Assembly (NCBI GenBank): GCA_041399065.1
Contig: JAWKTN010000004.1
Coordinates: forward strand, 372,001 to 436,000
From: JAGQPD01 sp020426865
Lineage (GTDB): Bacteria > Planctomycetota > Planctomycetia > Pirellulales > Pirellulaceae
Reading direction: 5' to 3'
Length of the DNA: 64,000 bases
Below are positions 43,093 to 51,808 of the stretch, piece after piece. Within the stretch, counting starts at the first letter, position 1. Each line of letters begins with the position of its first letter. Below the pieces are notes generated by a model that worked only from the letters and a program-made list of their open reading frames with translations, was not told where the DNA came from and searched no databases. The translations under genes and the position numbers were made by a program.

Positions 43093-43190
43093 GGATTGAA
43101 GGGGTAATGAGCCTGGCGCGCCCGTCACTGTCGGATAAAATGTTGATGTCCTTGGATTTTCCGACGGTTTTTTCGGATCGGGGTGTTCCT

Positions 43191-44766
43191 ATGAAACAGT
43201 TTGTTGCCCTGGCTCGGGTCAGCTCGCGTGAACAGGAACGCGAAGGCTTTTCGTTGGATATTCAGGAAGATGCTCTGCGGCGTTATGCCGAGTCCAGGGA
43301 AGGTAAGATTGTTCGGCTCTTCAAGATCGCCGAGACGGCCAGCAAGGCGGATGAGCGGAAGACGTTTCGCGAAGTCATCGCCTTTTGCAAGAAGCACTGC
43401 ATGGAACTCGACGGGCTGCTGGTCTATAAGGTCGACCGTGCAGCTCGCAATCTCTTCGACTTCGTCGAGATCGAGCGGTTGGAATCCGAATACGATGTCC
43501 CGTTTATCTGCGTATCACAGCCGACCGAGAACAATCCGGCTGGGCGCATGATGCGTCGCACATTGGCCAACATGGCCAGCTTCTATACCGAACAACAATC
43601 GGTGGATGTTCGGGAGGGACTTGCTCGCCGTGTCCGGGAAGGATGGTTTGTGGGACTTGCTCCCTACGGCTACCGCAATGTCCGAAAAGACGGGCGAGGC
43701 GTCGTCGAAATCGATCCGGTGCAGGCGGACAACGTCCGACGTATCTTTCATCTGTATGCCTTCGAGAACCTGACCCTCGATGGCGTGACGGAGAAGGTCA
43801 AAGTTGAAGGCCGCATTTGGCGTTCGTCGGTTCCGAAATTCCCGCGAAGCTCCGTCCACAACATTCTTCGTGACCGTGCCTATATCGGCGAAATCGAGTA
43901 TCGGGGCGAATGGTATCCCCGGAAAGCAGGAGCCACTCATTGAGCGTTCGACATGGGACCGGGTGCAGGCCCTGCTGCGGGGCTGCAACTATCATTCGCA
44001 TGCTCTGACGTATTCCGGTGAATTCATGACCTGTGTCCATTGCGGCCGTCCGGTTACTGGTGAGTGCAAGACGAAGCAAACGAAGAGCGGCCCTCGCGAT
44101 TACATTTACTACCGCTGTGCCCGCTACACGCAGCCAGGTCATCCTCGGATGAGGGTGCGTGAAGAAGAAATCGACAGGCAGGTGCTCGCCATCTTCGATC
44201 GCATGCGAATCGAAGACGAATCAGTTCGCGACTGGTTCCGGGCCGTGCTTGCTTCACAGACCAAAGACTCTCAGGCTGAGTCGCTGTCCATGCGTGCGGA
44301 GTTGCAACGTCAGGAAACGCTGCTTGTCCAACAGCAGGACAGGCTTTTGAACCTTCGCCTGGCCGATGACATCGACCAGGAGACCTATGCTCGAAAGGGA
44401 ACGGAACTGCGGGACCGGCTGGCCTCGATCAAGCTGCAGCTTGATGCTCTCGACCGCTCGCACGATGAATTGGCCGATCTAGCCTCGAAAGTGTTTGAAC
44501 TTTCGCAAACCCTTCGGGAGAAATGGCTTACCGCCGATTACGCGGCAAAGCGGCGAATCCTCGAAATTGTGTGTTTGAACTGCACCCTCGACGGCGCAAC
44601 TCTTTGCCCCACAATGAGAAAGCCCTTCGACGTACTCGCCGAAGGGCTCATTTCTAAAAATAGTCGGGGCGACAAGACGGCTATAGAACTTTTTCGCTCC
44701 AATTCTCTCGTGGAACCAAGAGCGTTATCCATGATGTGCAAAGCACTTACGTCATCGGCTGAGTAA
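43191..44766 (+). CDS. Large serine recombinase, apparently frameshifted in the middle
   Basis: A large serine integrase/transposase. The first part (43191-43943) has the catalytic domain: VALARVSSREQEREGFSLDI (nucleophile S11 or S12), YKVDRAARNLFDFVEIERLE, AGRMMRRTLANMASFYTEQQ. It then has a recombinase domain ending SVHNILRDRAYIGEIEYRGE-WYP. The next frame continues GKQEPLIERSTWDRVQALLR, a zinc-ribbon (MTCVHCGRPVTGECK, YYRCARY), a coiled coil (LQRQETLLVQQQDRLLNLRL) and the end RGDKTAIELF. The shift is at the CCCC run at 43917-43920, where one extra C would explain it. The upstream in-frame ATGs from 43107 are less likely starts. A C-terminal copy of the same type lies at 28683-28790. Confidence 0.8.
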
Positions 44767-44830
44767 CCGACGGTATGGATGGCGTTCCCACTTCCGAACC
44801 CTGACTTGAGTGGGGGTAAGGCAGCTTTGG

Positions 44831-45943
44831 CTACACTCGGATTGAGCTGGCGACTTCCTCCAACTGGCTACGCTCAAACGTCACGTAACTCTCAGGATCG
44901 GTTCTGAATTGGGTCCAACAATTGTGAACCATGTTGGCAACTGGCCTGTCCGCCGCACCAGTCTCGAATCGAGCCAGTCCGATGTTCTCGCACTCCCGTC
45001 GGAAAAACTGAGTCAGCTCCCGGAGCAATTCCTCGGGGTACGCCAGGTCGTACCGTGGCGGTGGAGTTTCCATCGCAAGACTGACCAGTTCACTCCATCG
45101 CTTCTGAATGCTCTGTCTTGTCTCGTCAAACCCGATTTCGGTCAACATCATGCCGATTGCGGTCGCGCGTGCATCATCTGCCGGATGTGAATCCGTTCCC
45201 AAAAACAACTCGCCGCCGAGGTTCGTTGCCACCCGTATGTTGCACCAGCCAAATGACGGACCGATCAGGTAAGTCGCGATCAGGTCCGAAGCAAACTCCA
45301 GAAGCCAAGAACCTCTCCAACTGTGATGGTACTGCTCCACCAACTCCAGTGATGCATCCGCCCAATTCAGCCTTTTTCCATTTTCGATCATTTTCTCGTA
45401 GTGTCGGTCAACGATGAGTTGTGCAGGCTGGACAAGCCGCTTTTCATCGCGAAACAGCAGAAAGTGGCCAAGCTCGTGATAGATATCTGGAAGACTCAGG
45501 GCGTGGTCTGGTTCCAAACAAGGCATGAATACCAAATCCATATCCGGAATCGTCCAGAAGTATTGAGAGCTTATCGCTGAACAAAGCGGGGCCGGATACG
45601 GATAGCCAGACTCTCGGCAAATAGCTGATACCAAATCAGTCGCCCGCTGATCAGACTCATTGAATCGCTTCAAAACGAGCAGAGAGAAGTATTCAATCTC
45701 TCTCAACAGCCGAGTGATGTGGCAGTAGTCTCGGAAGTAGTTTCCTGCGTAATTCGGATCGTCGATGTCGGGATCACGGAGCAGTCGTGCAATGAAGTCT
45801 CGGGCCTGCGTCGCCAGACGTTTCATCTTGTCACGATACGCTTCGACTTCCGCACCGCTCGTCGTGATCGCTTCCAGTGAATTGACAATGTCGTCCGCAC
45901 GCTGAGTTGCATCGTGCAGAAGTTCATTCAACAACGTAGCCAC
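44831..45943 (-). CDS. HExxH zincin-like protein, last gene of the Argonaute operon
   Basis: A 370-residue protein. The start is a GTG whose G is shared with the upstream stop (TAGTG), with GGAGG seven bases before it. The first 100 residues are helical. The centre has LPDIYHELGHFLLFRDEKRL (HELGH at about 156-160), a gluzincin motif. The following helix SWLLEFASDLIATYLIGPSF offers a Glu/Asp third ligand. It therefore may be an active or regulatory metalloprotease. It ends PESYVTFERSQLEEVASSIR. No signal peptide; cytoplasmic. Tight coupling to the upstream small gene ties it to the Argonaute system. Function is not known. Confidence 0.7.
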   Translation of the reverse strand: MATLLNELLHDATQRADDIVNSLEAITTSGAEVEAYRDKMKRLATQARDFIARLLRDPDIDDPNYAGNYFRDYCHITRLLREIEYFSLLVLKRFNESDQRATDLVSAICRESGYPYPAPLCSAISSQYFWTIPDMDLVFMPCLEPDHALSLPDIYHELGHFLLFRDEKRLVQPAQLIVDRHYEKMIENGKRLNWADASLELVEQYHHSWRGSWLLEFASDLIATYLIGPSFGWCNIRVATNLGGELFLGTDSHPADDARATAIGMMLTEIGFDETRQSIQKRWSELVSLAMETPPPRYDLAYPEELLRELTQFFRRECENIGLARFETGAADRPVANMVHNCWTQFRTDPESYVTFERSQLEEVASSIRV

Positions 45944-46371
45944 TAGCGCCTCCAAAGTTTGCGAAATGTCGCCGAAGCGGAGGCGTCCGCAACCTCGCAA
46001 ACCGTGTCCAGAAGCTCGATGTCAGAAGACCTCAGCTCGCTGCGTTTGGACAATGACTCCTCCAGCTTTGCGAGGTCATCCAAGAAATACTCCATGTTCC
46101 CGCGTTGCTTCTCTTCCAAGCGAGCAAGGACATCCTCGGGAATGGCGACCATATCCTGCGACTGACTTGGTTCGACTGCCGCTCCCAATCTTTGCAGCAG
46201 GCGACGGACCATTCCGTGAATCAGCACGGAAGCATCAGCAAGGTCTTTCGCATCAACACTCTTCCCGCCGCCGATGTGCTGCTTCTTCAAGACCAACACT
46301 GCTTGATTGACGTGATGTGAAAAATCTGTCGTTGACGCGTACTCATGCGACAGGCTGGACATATCGCTCAT
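45943..46371 (-). CDS. Small helical protein between Argonaute and zincin
   Basis: A 142-residue, mostly helical protein from ATG 46371 (GGGAGAA ribosome-binding site): MSDMSSLSHEYASTTDFSHH, VNQAVLVLKKQHIGGGKSVD, then LADASVLIHGMVRRLLQRLG and EEKQRGNMEYFLDDLAKLEE. It follows the Argonaute gene by 25 bp and is coupled by a 1-base overlap to the zincin. It may be an adaptor or inhibitor of the zincin; this is inferred from gene order only. Confidence 0.65.
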   Translation of the reverse strand: MSDMSSLSHEYASTTDFSHHVNQAVLVLKKQHIGGGKSVDAKDLADASVLIHGMVRRLLQRLGAAVEPSQSQDMVAIPEDVLARLEEKQRGNMEYFLDDLAKLEESLSKRSELRSSDIELLDTVCEVADASASATFRKLWRR

Positions 46372-46396
46372 GATATTGTTCTCCCGAAATTCTGGC

Positions 46397-48775
46397 TCAT
46401 GCGCTCCAACCGACGGCCTGTTTCTGTTCTCCCCACTCTTCCTCACTGTCTCCAAACTGCCCCTCGTCTTCATCCGCGAACGATGCGATTGAACGAAGGT
46501 GATCATCGCAAAGCTTCAGGTCAATGCTCAGCCTCATGCAGCGGTCGGGTGCAGACCAGCACAATTGAGACATGCCAAATGTGTCTTCCAACACGTCTGG
46601 CAATTCAAGCGGCCCTTCCACGACACGAACGCATAGAGGCTTCGCCGTCCCCGGGAACTTAAACGGGAAACCAGTCGTGCAAACGATCCCTTCCCGGTCA
46701 TCTATTTCAGCCCACGCACCAGCAGTCGGGTTGCGGTATTTGCCGTCTCGGCTCTCATCGACGAGTCGATACCCTTCAGCAGATGATTTGTGAACTTCCA
46801 CAACACCAAACGTTGTATCATCAGTGAGGTGGCCTTCTTTGATAAGCCGCTGGATCGCCTCGCGAAACCCCCGTCGCTCGGTGCCGAATGAACGCCCATC
46901 GCGTCGCAGGACGATAGAACGCGGCGTGGACGAACCTGATTGAAGCAAACTCAGCAGTTGCTTGTAGATAACCGAACGGACTTGATTTCTGAGTAGCTTT
47001 TCTCGTTGCGTGGAGTCGACGGATTGCATGAAGCACTGACGCCCACCATCGGAAAAGAACGTGAACGCCGCAGTCGAGTGAAGTACATCCAAACCGATGT
47101 ACATGTCGTAATGAGTGTCTTCAGCGAGCACCCACGGCCACTGTCGATTGACCATCAGCACGCCCATGGCCGCATACCGAAGATAGCTTTGGTAACGACC
47201 ATTCATGCCGTCTCTGACCCGATACTGCTTGCCTTTGTCAGAGATTTTCCAACTGTAAAAGTCATCGACTTTGTTCGCATCCAAACACTGGAACTGAATC
47301 CGATCACGCAGCTTCTTCTTGAGGAAATTGTGGAGGTCAGGCTCCGCCGTTGCGGGCAACACAAGAACGCCTCGGCCACTTTTCACTTTGGCTTTATCAA
47401 TTGCACTGACGATTGCATCCACCTGTTCCTTCAATTTGCCGGACTTGGGGTCTCGATAGACCACTCGGTCAAACCGAAAACCTCGCTGAAGCAATTTTCG
47501 CATCGTCTTCTCGAACCGCGACTGCAAATCTTCTGTTGCTTCGCGGGCCAACGACGAAGGCACGATGAAATACTGAGCGTCCAGAGGATTGCTGACAGCA
47601 ACGCCTGCTTCCGGGTCAAGCAACGTTGCAAGCCGCTGACGCCCCAGATCGCGAAAGTGAATCTCACCTGAAGAAGCGTCACGCCCGACGTGGATAGTCT
47701 GCCCCTGCCCAAACTCCTGCGGCGGAACTGGAAAGACCTTCCGACGGCAACGTTGTGGCTTCGTTGAAACCTTCAATCGAATTCCGTTGAAATCAACTTT
47801 GCTCAAGTGCTCTTTGATGATCTCTGAACACTCGGGAAGCAGAATTTCGGGGCCAACGATTGACTTGCGATGCAACCGCGAAACACGGGGATCATTGGTT
47901 GCCTTCATCAGCTTGCAAAGAGCAGCAGCACCAAACCTTTTCTTCTGATTGCCCGGGTACTGATACTTGATTGCCGGAGAATCTGGATCGAGTGAGTCGA
48001 TCCAAGCCGGTGCTTTGGGTCCACCCACGGCACGCACCGTCCAGTCGTAGACACTGATTGGCTCCGTTTCTCCTTCGGGAACGAAGCGCTGTTCGGAGAT
48101 GGACTTCCCGCTCGGGCCAAGTAGCTGGATGGGAAACCACTTGTGCCCGTAGTGATACAGAGCGTGCTTCATCCGTAGCTTCTGTTGCATCGCATGTGTG
48201 TCGTAGGCATCAGGCAGCCAATCGGATTCCACATACTTGTGCGTGAGTTTGAGCCAAATGCAGGGTCGACCATCGACAATGCGTAAACGCAGGCCAAAGC
48301 CACGGAAGATGTCCACGTCGCGATTGTCATGACGATAGTTCATCGGTCGACGAAAGAAGTTGATCCATGGATTAGAATTCCAGAGCCGTCGGTCGCGTCG
48401 TAAATGACCTCGAAGGTGCCATCCCAAAAACGCGAGCCCGATTCTCTCCGATTCCCCTCGCAGGTTTGAAAAGTCGAGCGTCTGCTCATCGACTTGCGGG
48501 GCTAGCGTTGCCACTTCCGGCGACAGATTGAATTCGCTGGTTCTCAGCAAATGCTCCGACGGAATCGCCAGCACCGGATGTTCGCCACCACTGACGATTG
48601 CAACCGGTATGTGCTCAGCGAAGGCAATTTTCTTGACGAGTTGCTGTAGGTTAGATTCCGCAAGCTCCCCGTCACCAAGGTTCGCGTCGAACGGACCGTC
48701 AACGTCGACAAGGCGATACGACGCAGACAGCTTGTCCGCATTCAGTATGTCAAAACAATTCAAGACATGACTCAT
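46397..48775 (-). CDS. Long prokaryotic Argonaute with intact-looking PIWI nuclease site
   Basis: A 792-residue Argonaute. The N-terminal and PAZ-like region includes NPWINFFRRPMNYRHDNRDV, DIFRGFGLRLRIVDGRPCIW. A MID-like domain lies at about 440-530 (GVLVLPATAEPDLHNFLKKK). The PIWI domain is at about 550-760: MYIGLDVLHSTAAFTFFSDG (D563), SIVLRRDGRSFGTERRGF (D626), and MSQLCWSAPDRCMRLSIDLK, CDDHLRSIASF (D757/D758). A Glu finger is plausible near 592. A DEDD set would allow guide-directed cleavage of nucleic acid. The ATG has an AAGGAG site and lies 26 bp inside the upstream nuclease gene. The guide and target type cannot be read from sequence. Confidence 0.85.
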   Translation of the reverse strand: MSHVLNCFDILNADKLSASYRLVDVDGPFDANLGDGELAESNLQQLVKKIAFAEHIPVAIVSGGEHPVLAIPSEHLLRTSEFNLSPEVATLAPQVDEQTLDFSNLRGESERIGLAFLGWHLRGHLRRDRRLWNSNPWINFFRRPMNYRHDNRDVDIFRGFGLRLRIVDGRPCIWLKLTHKYVESDWLPDAYDTHAMQQKLRMKHALYHYGHKWFPIQLLGPSGKSISEQRFVPEGETEPISVYDWTVRAVGGPKAPAWIDSLDPDSPAIKYQYPGNQKKRFGAAALCKLMKATNDPRVSRLHRKSIVGPEILLPECSEIIKEHLSKVDFNGIRLKVSTKPQRCRRKVFPVPPQEFGQGQTIHVGRDASSGEIHFRDLGRQRLATLLDPEAGVAVSNPLDAQYFIVPSSLAREATEDLQSRFEKTMRKLLQRGFRFDRVVYRDPKSGKLKEQVDAIVSAIDKAKVKSGRGVLVLPATAEPDLHNFLKKKLRDRIQFQCLDANKVDDFYSWKISDKGKQYRVRDGMNGRYQSYLRYAAMGVLMVNRQWPWVLAEDTHYDMYIGLDVLHSTAAFTFFSDGGRQCFMQSVDSTQREKLLRNQVRSVIYKQLLSLLQSGSSTPRSIVLRRDGRSFGTERRGFREAIQRLIKEGHLTDDTTFGVVEVHKSSAEGYRLVDESRDGKYRNPTAGAWAEIDDREGIVCTTGFPFKFPGTAKPLCVRVVEGPLELPDVLEDTFGMSQLCWSAPDRCMRLSIDLKLCDDHLRSIASFADEDEGQFGDSEEEWGEQKQAVGWSA

Positions 48776-49772
48776 GACTCTTCTCCTTGGCTTTCTTCTT
48801 TCGTTCCTTCACGGGAGCGGTCGGCAACTCGCCTTCCCGCTGCTGCTGGGCTATCTCCTGGCAGAGAACCTGCTGAGAACAAAACGCACAGTTGTTGGCG
48901 TTCGCGGCAAACTCATAGTCCTCGATATCCGCGATGTTGAACTTGCGTCCCTGCCGCAAAGACTGAATCGAGTCCAGACTCCGATAGATTCGATTCTCAA
49001 TACGATCAAACGTCTTCTCGTCGGTGCGATGACGAATCACATCATTCGACAGAAGCTGAACTTCAACCAATTCACAATCTGATGCCTCTTCGACTCGCCA
49101 TTTCGGATGCTGGCACATCGCCCAAGCGTAAAGACCTGTTTGCAAATCAGCGTCACTGCCGCCCATCGACTCCGATACCTTCCAGTCGATAATGGTTGGC
49201 TGGCCGAAGCTGCGGAAAAACATCAAATCCAAGTGGACTTCCAATCGCCCGGCGTCGTATTGGAGGTAGAGCGGAAGTTCGCACCAAATCTGATCGGCTT
49301 GCTCTATCTCGCTCAGCAGTTCCCTCATTGACGAGAGGTTTCGTAAGCAGCTTTCGATCGTCGACAACACTGTGCCGAATTCCTCGGTGCTCACACCTGC
49401 TTCCGATTCGTGCCCCACAAGCGCGCAGTACTCATCACCCGCCTTCGTCTTCGTCATACCATCTTCTCGATACCGCCGTGCGGCCGAGAATTCCAATTGC
49501 TTGCGAGCAAGTTCCTGCGTCAGTTCGATTGCTGAATCCCAATCAACCGTCGATCGCTGCTGCCATGCCGGGGCGACAAACTTCTCGATTCCCGTGTGAA
49601 TCAGGGACCCACGCCAAAGTTCAAGCGTTTTCACCTGCTTGCACAGAAAGGCTTCACGCCGAATCGGATCTTTGGCACTGTGATAGGCTGCAATCTGCAT
49701 CAAGAAATACTGCCGCTGACATCGCCGAAAGCAGCGGTCTGATGAAAATGACCACTTGATCGTGTCGCTCAC
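48750..49772 (-). CDS. Cas4/RecB-like PD-(D/E)XK nuclease of the Argonaute operon
   Basis: A 340-residue nuclease of the Cas4/AddB class. N-terminal Cys in SSDRCFRRCQRQYFL (C14/C18), motif I His in RGSLIHTGIEKF (H59), LEVHLDLMFF (D182), PTIIDWKVS (D196-x-K198), QxxxY as LQTGLYAWA (Q211, Y215), and the C-terminal NNCAFCSQQVLC (C295, C298, C304). This is the C...Cx2Cx5C arrangement that holds a 4Fe-4S cluster in Cas4 and AddB. It likely cuts or resects DNA and could make guides or act as effector. GTG start overlaps the XRE stop by 4 bp. Basic tail KERKKKAKEKSH. Confidence 0.85.
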   Translation of the reverse strand: MSDTIKWSFSSDRCFRRCQRQYFLMQIAAYHSAKDPIRREAFLCKQVKTLELWRGSLIHTGIEKFVAPAWQQRSTVDWDSAIELTQELARKQLEFSAARRYREDGMTKTKAGDEYCALVGHESEAGVSTEEFGTVLSTIESCLRNLSSMRELLSEIEQADQIWCELPLYLQYDAGRLEVHLDLMFFRSFGQPTIIDWKVSESMGGSDADLQTGLYAWAMCQHPKWRVEEASDCELVEVQLLSNDVIRHRTDEKTFDRIENRIYRSLDSIQSLRQGRKFNIADIEDYEFAANANNCAFCSQQVLCQEIAQQQREGELPTAPVKERKKKAKEKSHESCLELF

Positions 49773-50128
49773 TCCTTCTTCCTCCGTTCGCGGTCCTTCT
49801 GTCGTTCATCCAACATATCGAGCAATGCCTCCCAATCATCCGGTGAAGCCACTTCACGCGCCCGTTTCAAGAAACGTCGAGCGTGAGTGTCTGAGGCAAT
49901 CCCTTCCATTTCGGGCGGCACCTTGTCCGCCAATTGCAGCAACTCCAATGGATCAGCATCGAGTTCCGATGCCAACGAGCGAATCGTATCGGCTCCCGGC
50001 ATGTATCCTGCTTTGCCGTTCTCAATCTTCGACAGGTAGGTGAAATCAACTCCGACAGCCTCCGCCAATCCACGCAGGGTCATTCCACGCCCCTTCCGAA
50101 GTTCTCGCAGACGCTGTCCGAATTCCAT
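49769..50128 (-). CDS. XRE-family regulator, first gene of the Argonaute operon
   Basis: A 119-residue HTH protein: MEFGQRLRELRKGRGMTLRG, LAEAVGVDFTYLSKIENGKA. A helical tail continues RRFLKRAREVASPDDWEALL. The start at 50128 has a GGGAGGTGA site; a GTG three codons upstream is the open-frame limit. It should repress its own operon and perhaps the divergent module, through the palindromes at 50185-50209 and 50271-50287. Confidence 0.85.
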   Translation of the reverse strand: MEFGQRLRELRKGRGMTLRGLAEAVGVDFTYLSKIENGKAGYMPGADTIRSLASELDADPLELLQLADKVPPEMEGIASDTHARRFLKRAREVASPDDWEALLDMLDERQKDRERRKKE

Positions 50129-50184
50129 GTGAATCACCTCCCGTTGGCTGACTTCTTCTCAATGTCGGCTTAAGCATACCCCTT

Positions 50185-50209
50185 TGTTGAGTTGAAGTCA
50201 ACATCAACA
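50185..50209. promoter_or_regulatory. Nested palindrome in the Argonaute/module control region
   Basis: TGTTGA-GTTGAAGTCAAC-A-TCAACA: an inner 12-bp palindrome-like core (GTTGA AG TCAAC) and outer arms TGTTGA / TCAACA. It lies 57 bp upstream of the XRE start and is the best candidate operator for it. Confidence 0.55.
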
Positions 50210-50270
50210 TTCCTTTCCCGCTTTTTCCCCGCAAAAACAAGGGTTTAAGACGCCGTCACTCCCTCCCAAG

Positions 50271-50287
50271 ATACCACTGAGTGGTAT
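50271..50287. promoter_or_regulatory. Perfect 8-1-8 palindrome upstream of the divergent module
   Basis: ATACCACT-G-AGTGGTAT, 70 bp upstream of the start at 50357. Its sequence differs from the palindrome at 50185-50209, so it may bind another regulator. Confidence 0.5.
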
Positions 50288-50356
50288 TTTGAATCACGAA
50301 ACGGTATCATGCTTGGTCGCACCTTTTCTTACGTTTTCGCACGTGGAGGCACTCGC

Positions 50357-51808
50357 ATGGTCCAGATCGCTGACAAACAGGCTTCAACGTCGGCCAATCG
50401 GGTTGCCTCAGCAGTCGCGAACCGCAACCGTGTCCGTTCCCATTTTGATGATCTGCTCACCTCGCCCGAGGAACTGTCTAAAAACCGTCTGGCAAACGAA
50501 CTGGCATCGGAGCTTTGGAAACGATTGCCAATATCCCGAGCTGCCGACCAGTCGGGCGAGCGAGACATCGAACACACGCTCCGAATTGCTACCTCCAGCA
50601 CTTCTCAGGTGCAGTCATGGTATGGGGAGCTACGCGACTTCATTCCTGCCATCGCCAAGGCCGCGACAGAACTCCGCGGAGAAGTCTTGAGCGAAGCACT
50701 CCAAGACGAATTGTGTGCGGACATGGAGCGACAGATGCTGGAGCAGATCCGGTATCCACTACCGAGCCGTTCGTTCGTGGATTTCAAATTCGCTGACCTG
50801 TCACCTGCCGAGGCATGGACTCAGGCACAGCATCGTCTTGAACAGGAATGCCTGAAATTCGCCAATCATGTGTTTGCACTCTTCGATACCCTTCAGCAGA
50901 AGAATGTGATTGGTCAGATTCAGGAGACGACATCAACATGTCGTTTTACATTCTTTCGTCGAGTCGCGATTGCCGCGCCGCCGAAGAACAGGAACGAAAA
51001 ACGCACCAGACGTGATCCCGACTTTCAGATTCCGGGCCACACTGTTTTTCTGGAAGAGACCTTTCAGGTTTCCGACTATGACATCCAGCACAGACACGCT
51101 CAGTGTGTCCATCATGTGCGCAACCCGGTTTTGAATCGACCGGAGGCGACGGTCAATCCGCTTCCTGAAAAGTACAGTCGACTGATCGATGCCTGCCCGA
51201 ACTGGCTGGCGGGTTCGGTTCGTGTTTTGGAGGGCGCGTTATTTCGTGAAGAGCGAATCGAATGGGATCTCCATACCGACACGCGAACAGAGGAAAGAGT
51301 AATTGAACGAGTTCGACGTTGTCCTGCCGTTCTGTTCGGCCCCTACATTCTTGCTGGTTGGGGTGAAATGGCGATCAAGCAGGAAGAGCAGCGGAAACGC
51401 GAGGAGCAAACCGATGTCACTAGAAAAGCATCGGCTAAGAAGGCTCGAACAAACCAGTTCTTCGCATTCGTGGTTGGCGCACTGGCAATTGCCGTCATCC
51501 CCTTCACTGGTTCGGCTACGGCAATGATGACTTCGCTTGCGGTTCTCCTTGGTGTCGCCGCGATGCTTTTGGCTGGCAACGCAGCACACTTGCAAACCAT
51601 CGAACGTAGTAATTTGTCAGCAACCCGAGTCCTTACTCACAGCACTTTGATCGGGGGGACGGTTTTTGCAGTCCAAGGCTTGCTCTTCAGCATCATGCAC
51701 TGGTCACTCTCGGCGTTTGGATTGGCCGTGCTCGCGGCCGTAGCCGCAGTCGTAGCGTTCAGTGTGGAAAATGCTGACACAGAGTTGGACGGGTCCCGTG
51801 TCGGCTGA
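50357..51808 (+). CDS. Membrane protein, first gene of the four-gene module
   Basis: A 483-residue protein. The first 380 residues are soluble, with helical stretches (ERDIEHTLRIATSSTSQVQS, DELCADMERQMLEQIRYPLP) and the strand-like FTFFRRVAIAAP and GHTVFLEETFQV. Then come four or so membrane segments at the end (FFAFVVGALAIAVIPFTGSA, MMTSLAVLLGVAAMLLAGNA, LIGGTVFAVQGLLFSIMHWS, LAVLAAVAAVVAF). Start 50357 (MVQIADKQASTS) has GTGGAGGC seven bases upstream. No domain recognised. It is divergent from the Argonaute operon and overlaps the next gene. Confidence 0.65.
   Translation: MVQIADKQASTSANRVASAVANRNRVRSHFDDLLTSPEELSKNRLANELASELWKRLPISRAADQSGERDIEHTLRIATSSTSQVQSWYGELRDFIPAIAKAATELRGEVLSEALQDELCADMERQMLEQIRYPLPSRSFVDFKFADLSPAEAWTQAQHRLEQECLKFANHVFALFDTLQQKNVIGQIQETTSTCRFTFFRRVAIAAPPKNRNEKRTRRDPDFQIPGHTVFLEETFQVSDYDIQHRHAQCVHHVRNPVLNRPEATVNPLPEKYSRLIDACPNWLAGSVRVLEGALFREERIEWDLHTDTRTEERVIERVRRCPAVLFGPYILAGWGEMAIKQEEQRKREEQTDVTRKASAKKARTNQFFAFVVGALAIAVIPFTGSATAMMTSLAVLLGVAAMLLAGNAAHLQTIERSNLSATRVLTHSTLIGGTVFAVQGLLFSIMHWSLSAFGLAVLAAVAAVVAFSVENADTELDGSRVG

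Noticed and set aside
44621..44648. 9-bp stem (AGCCCTTCG / CGAAGGGCT) near the recombinase end
   Set aside because: It lies inside the coding sequence, encodes conserved-looking residues (KPFDVLAEG) and is followed by no T-run, so it is probably coincidental.
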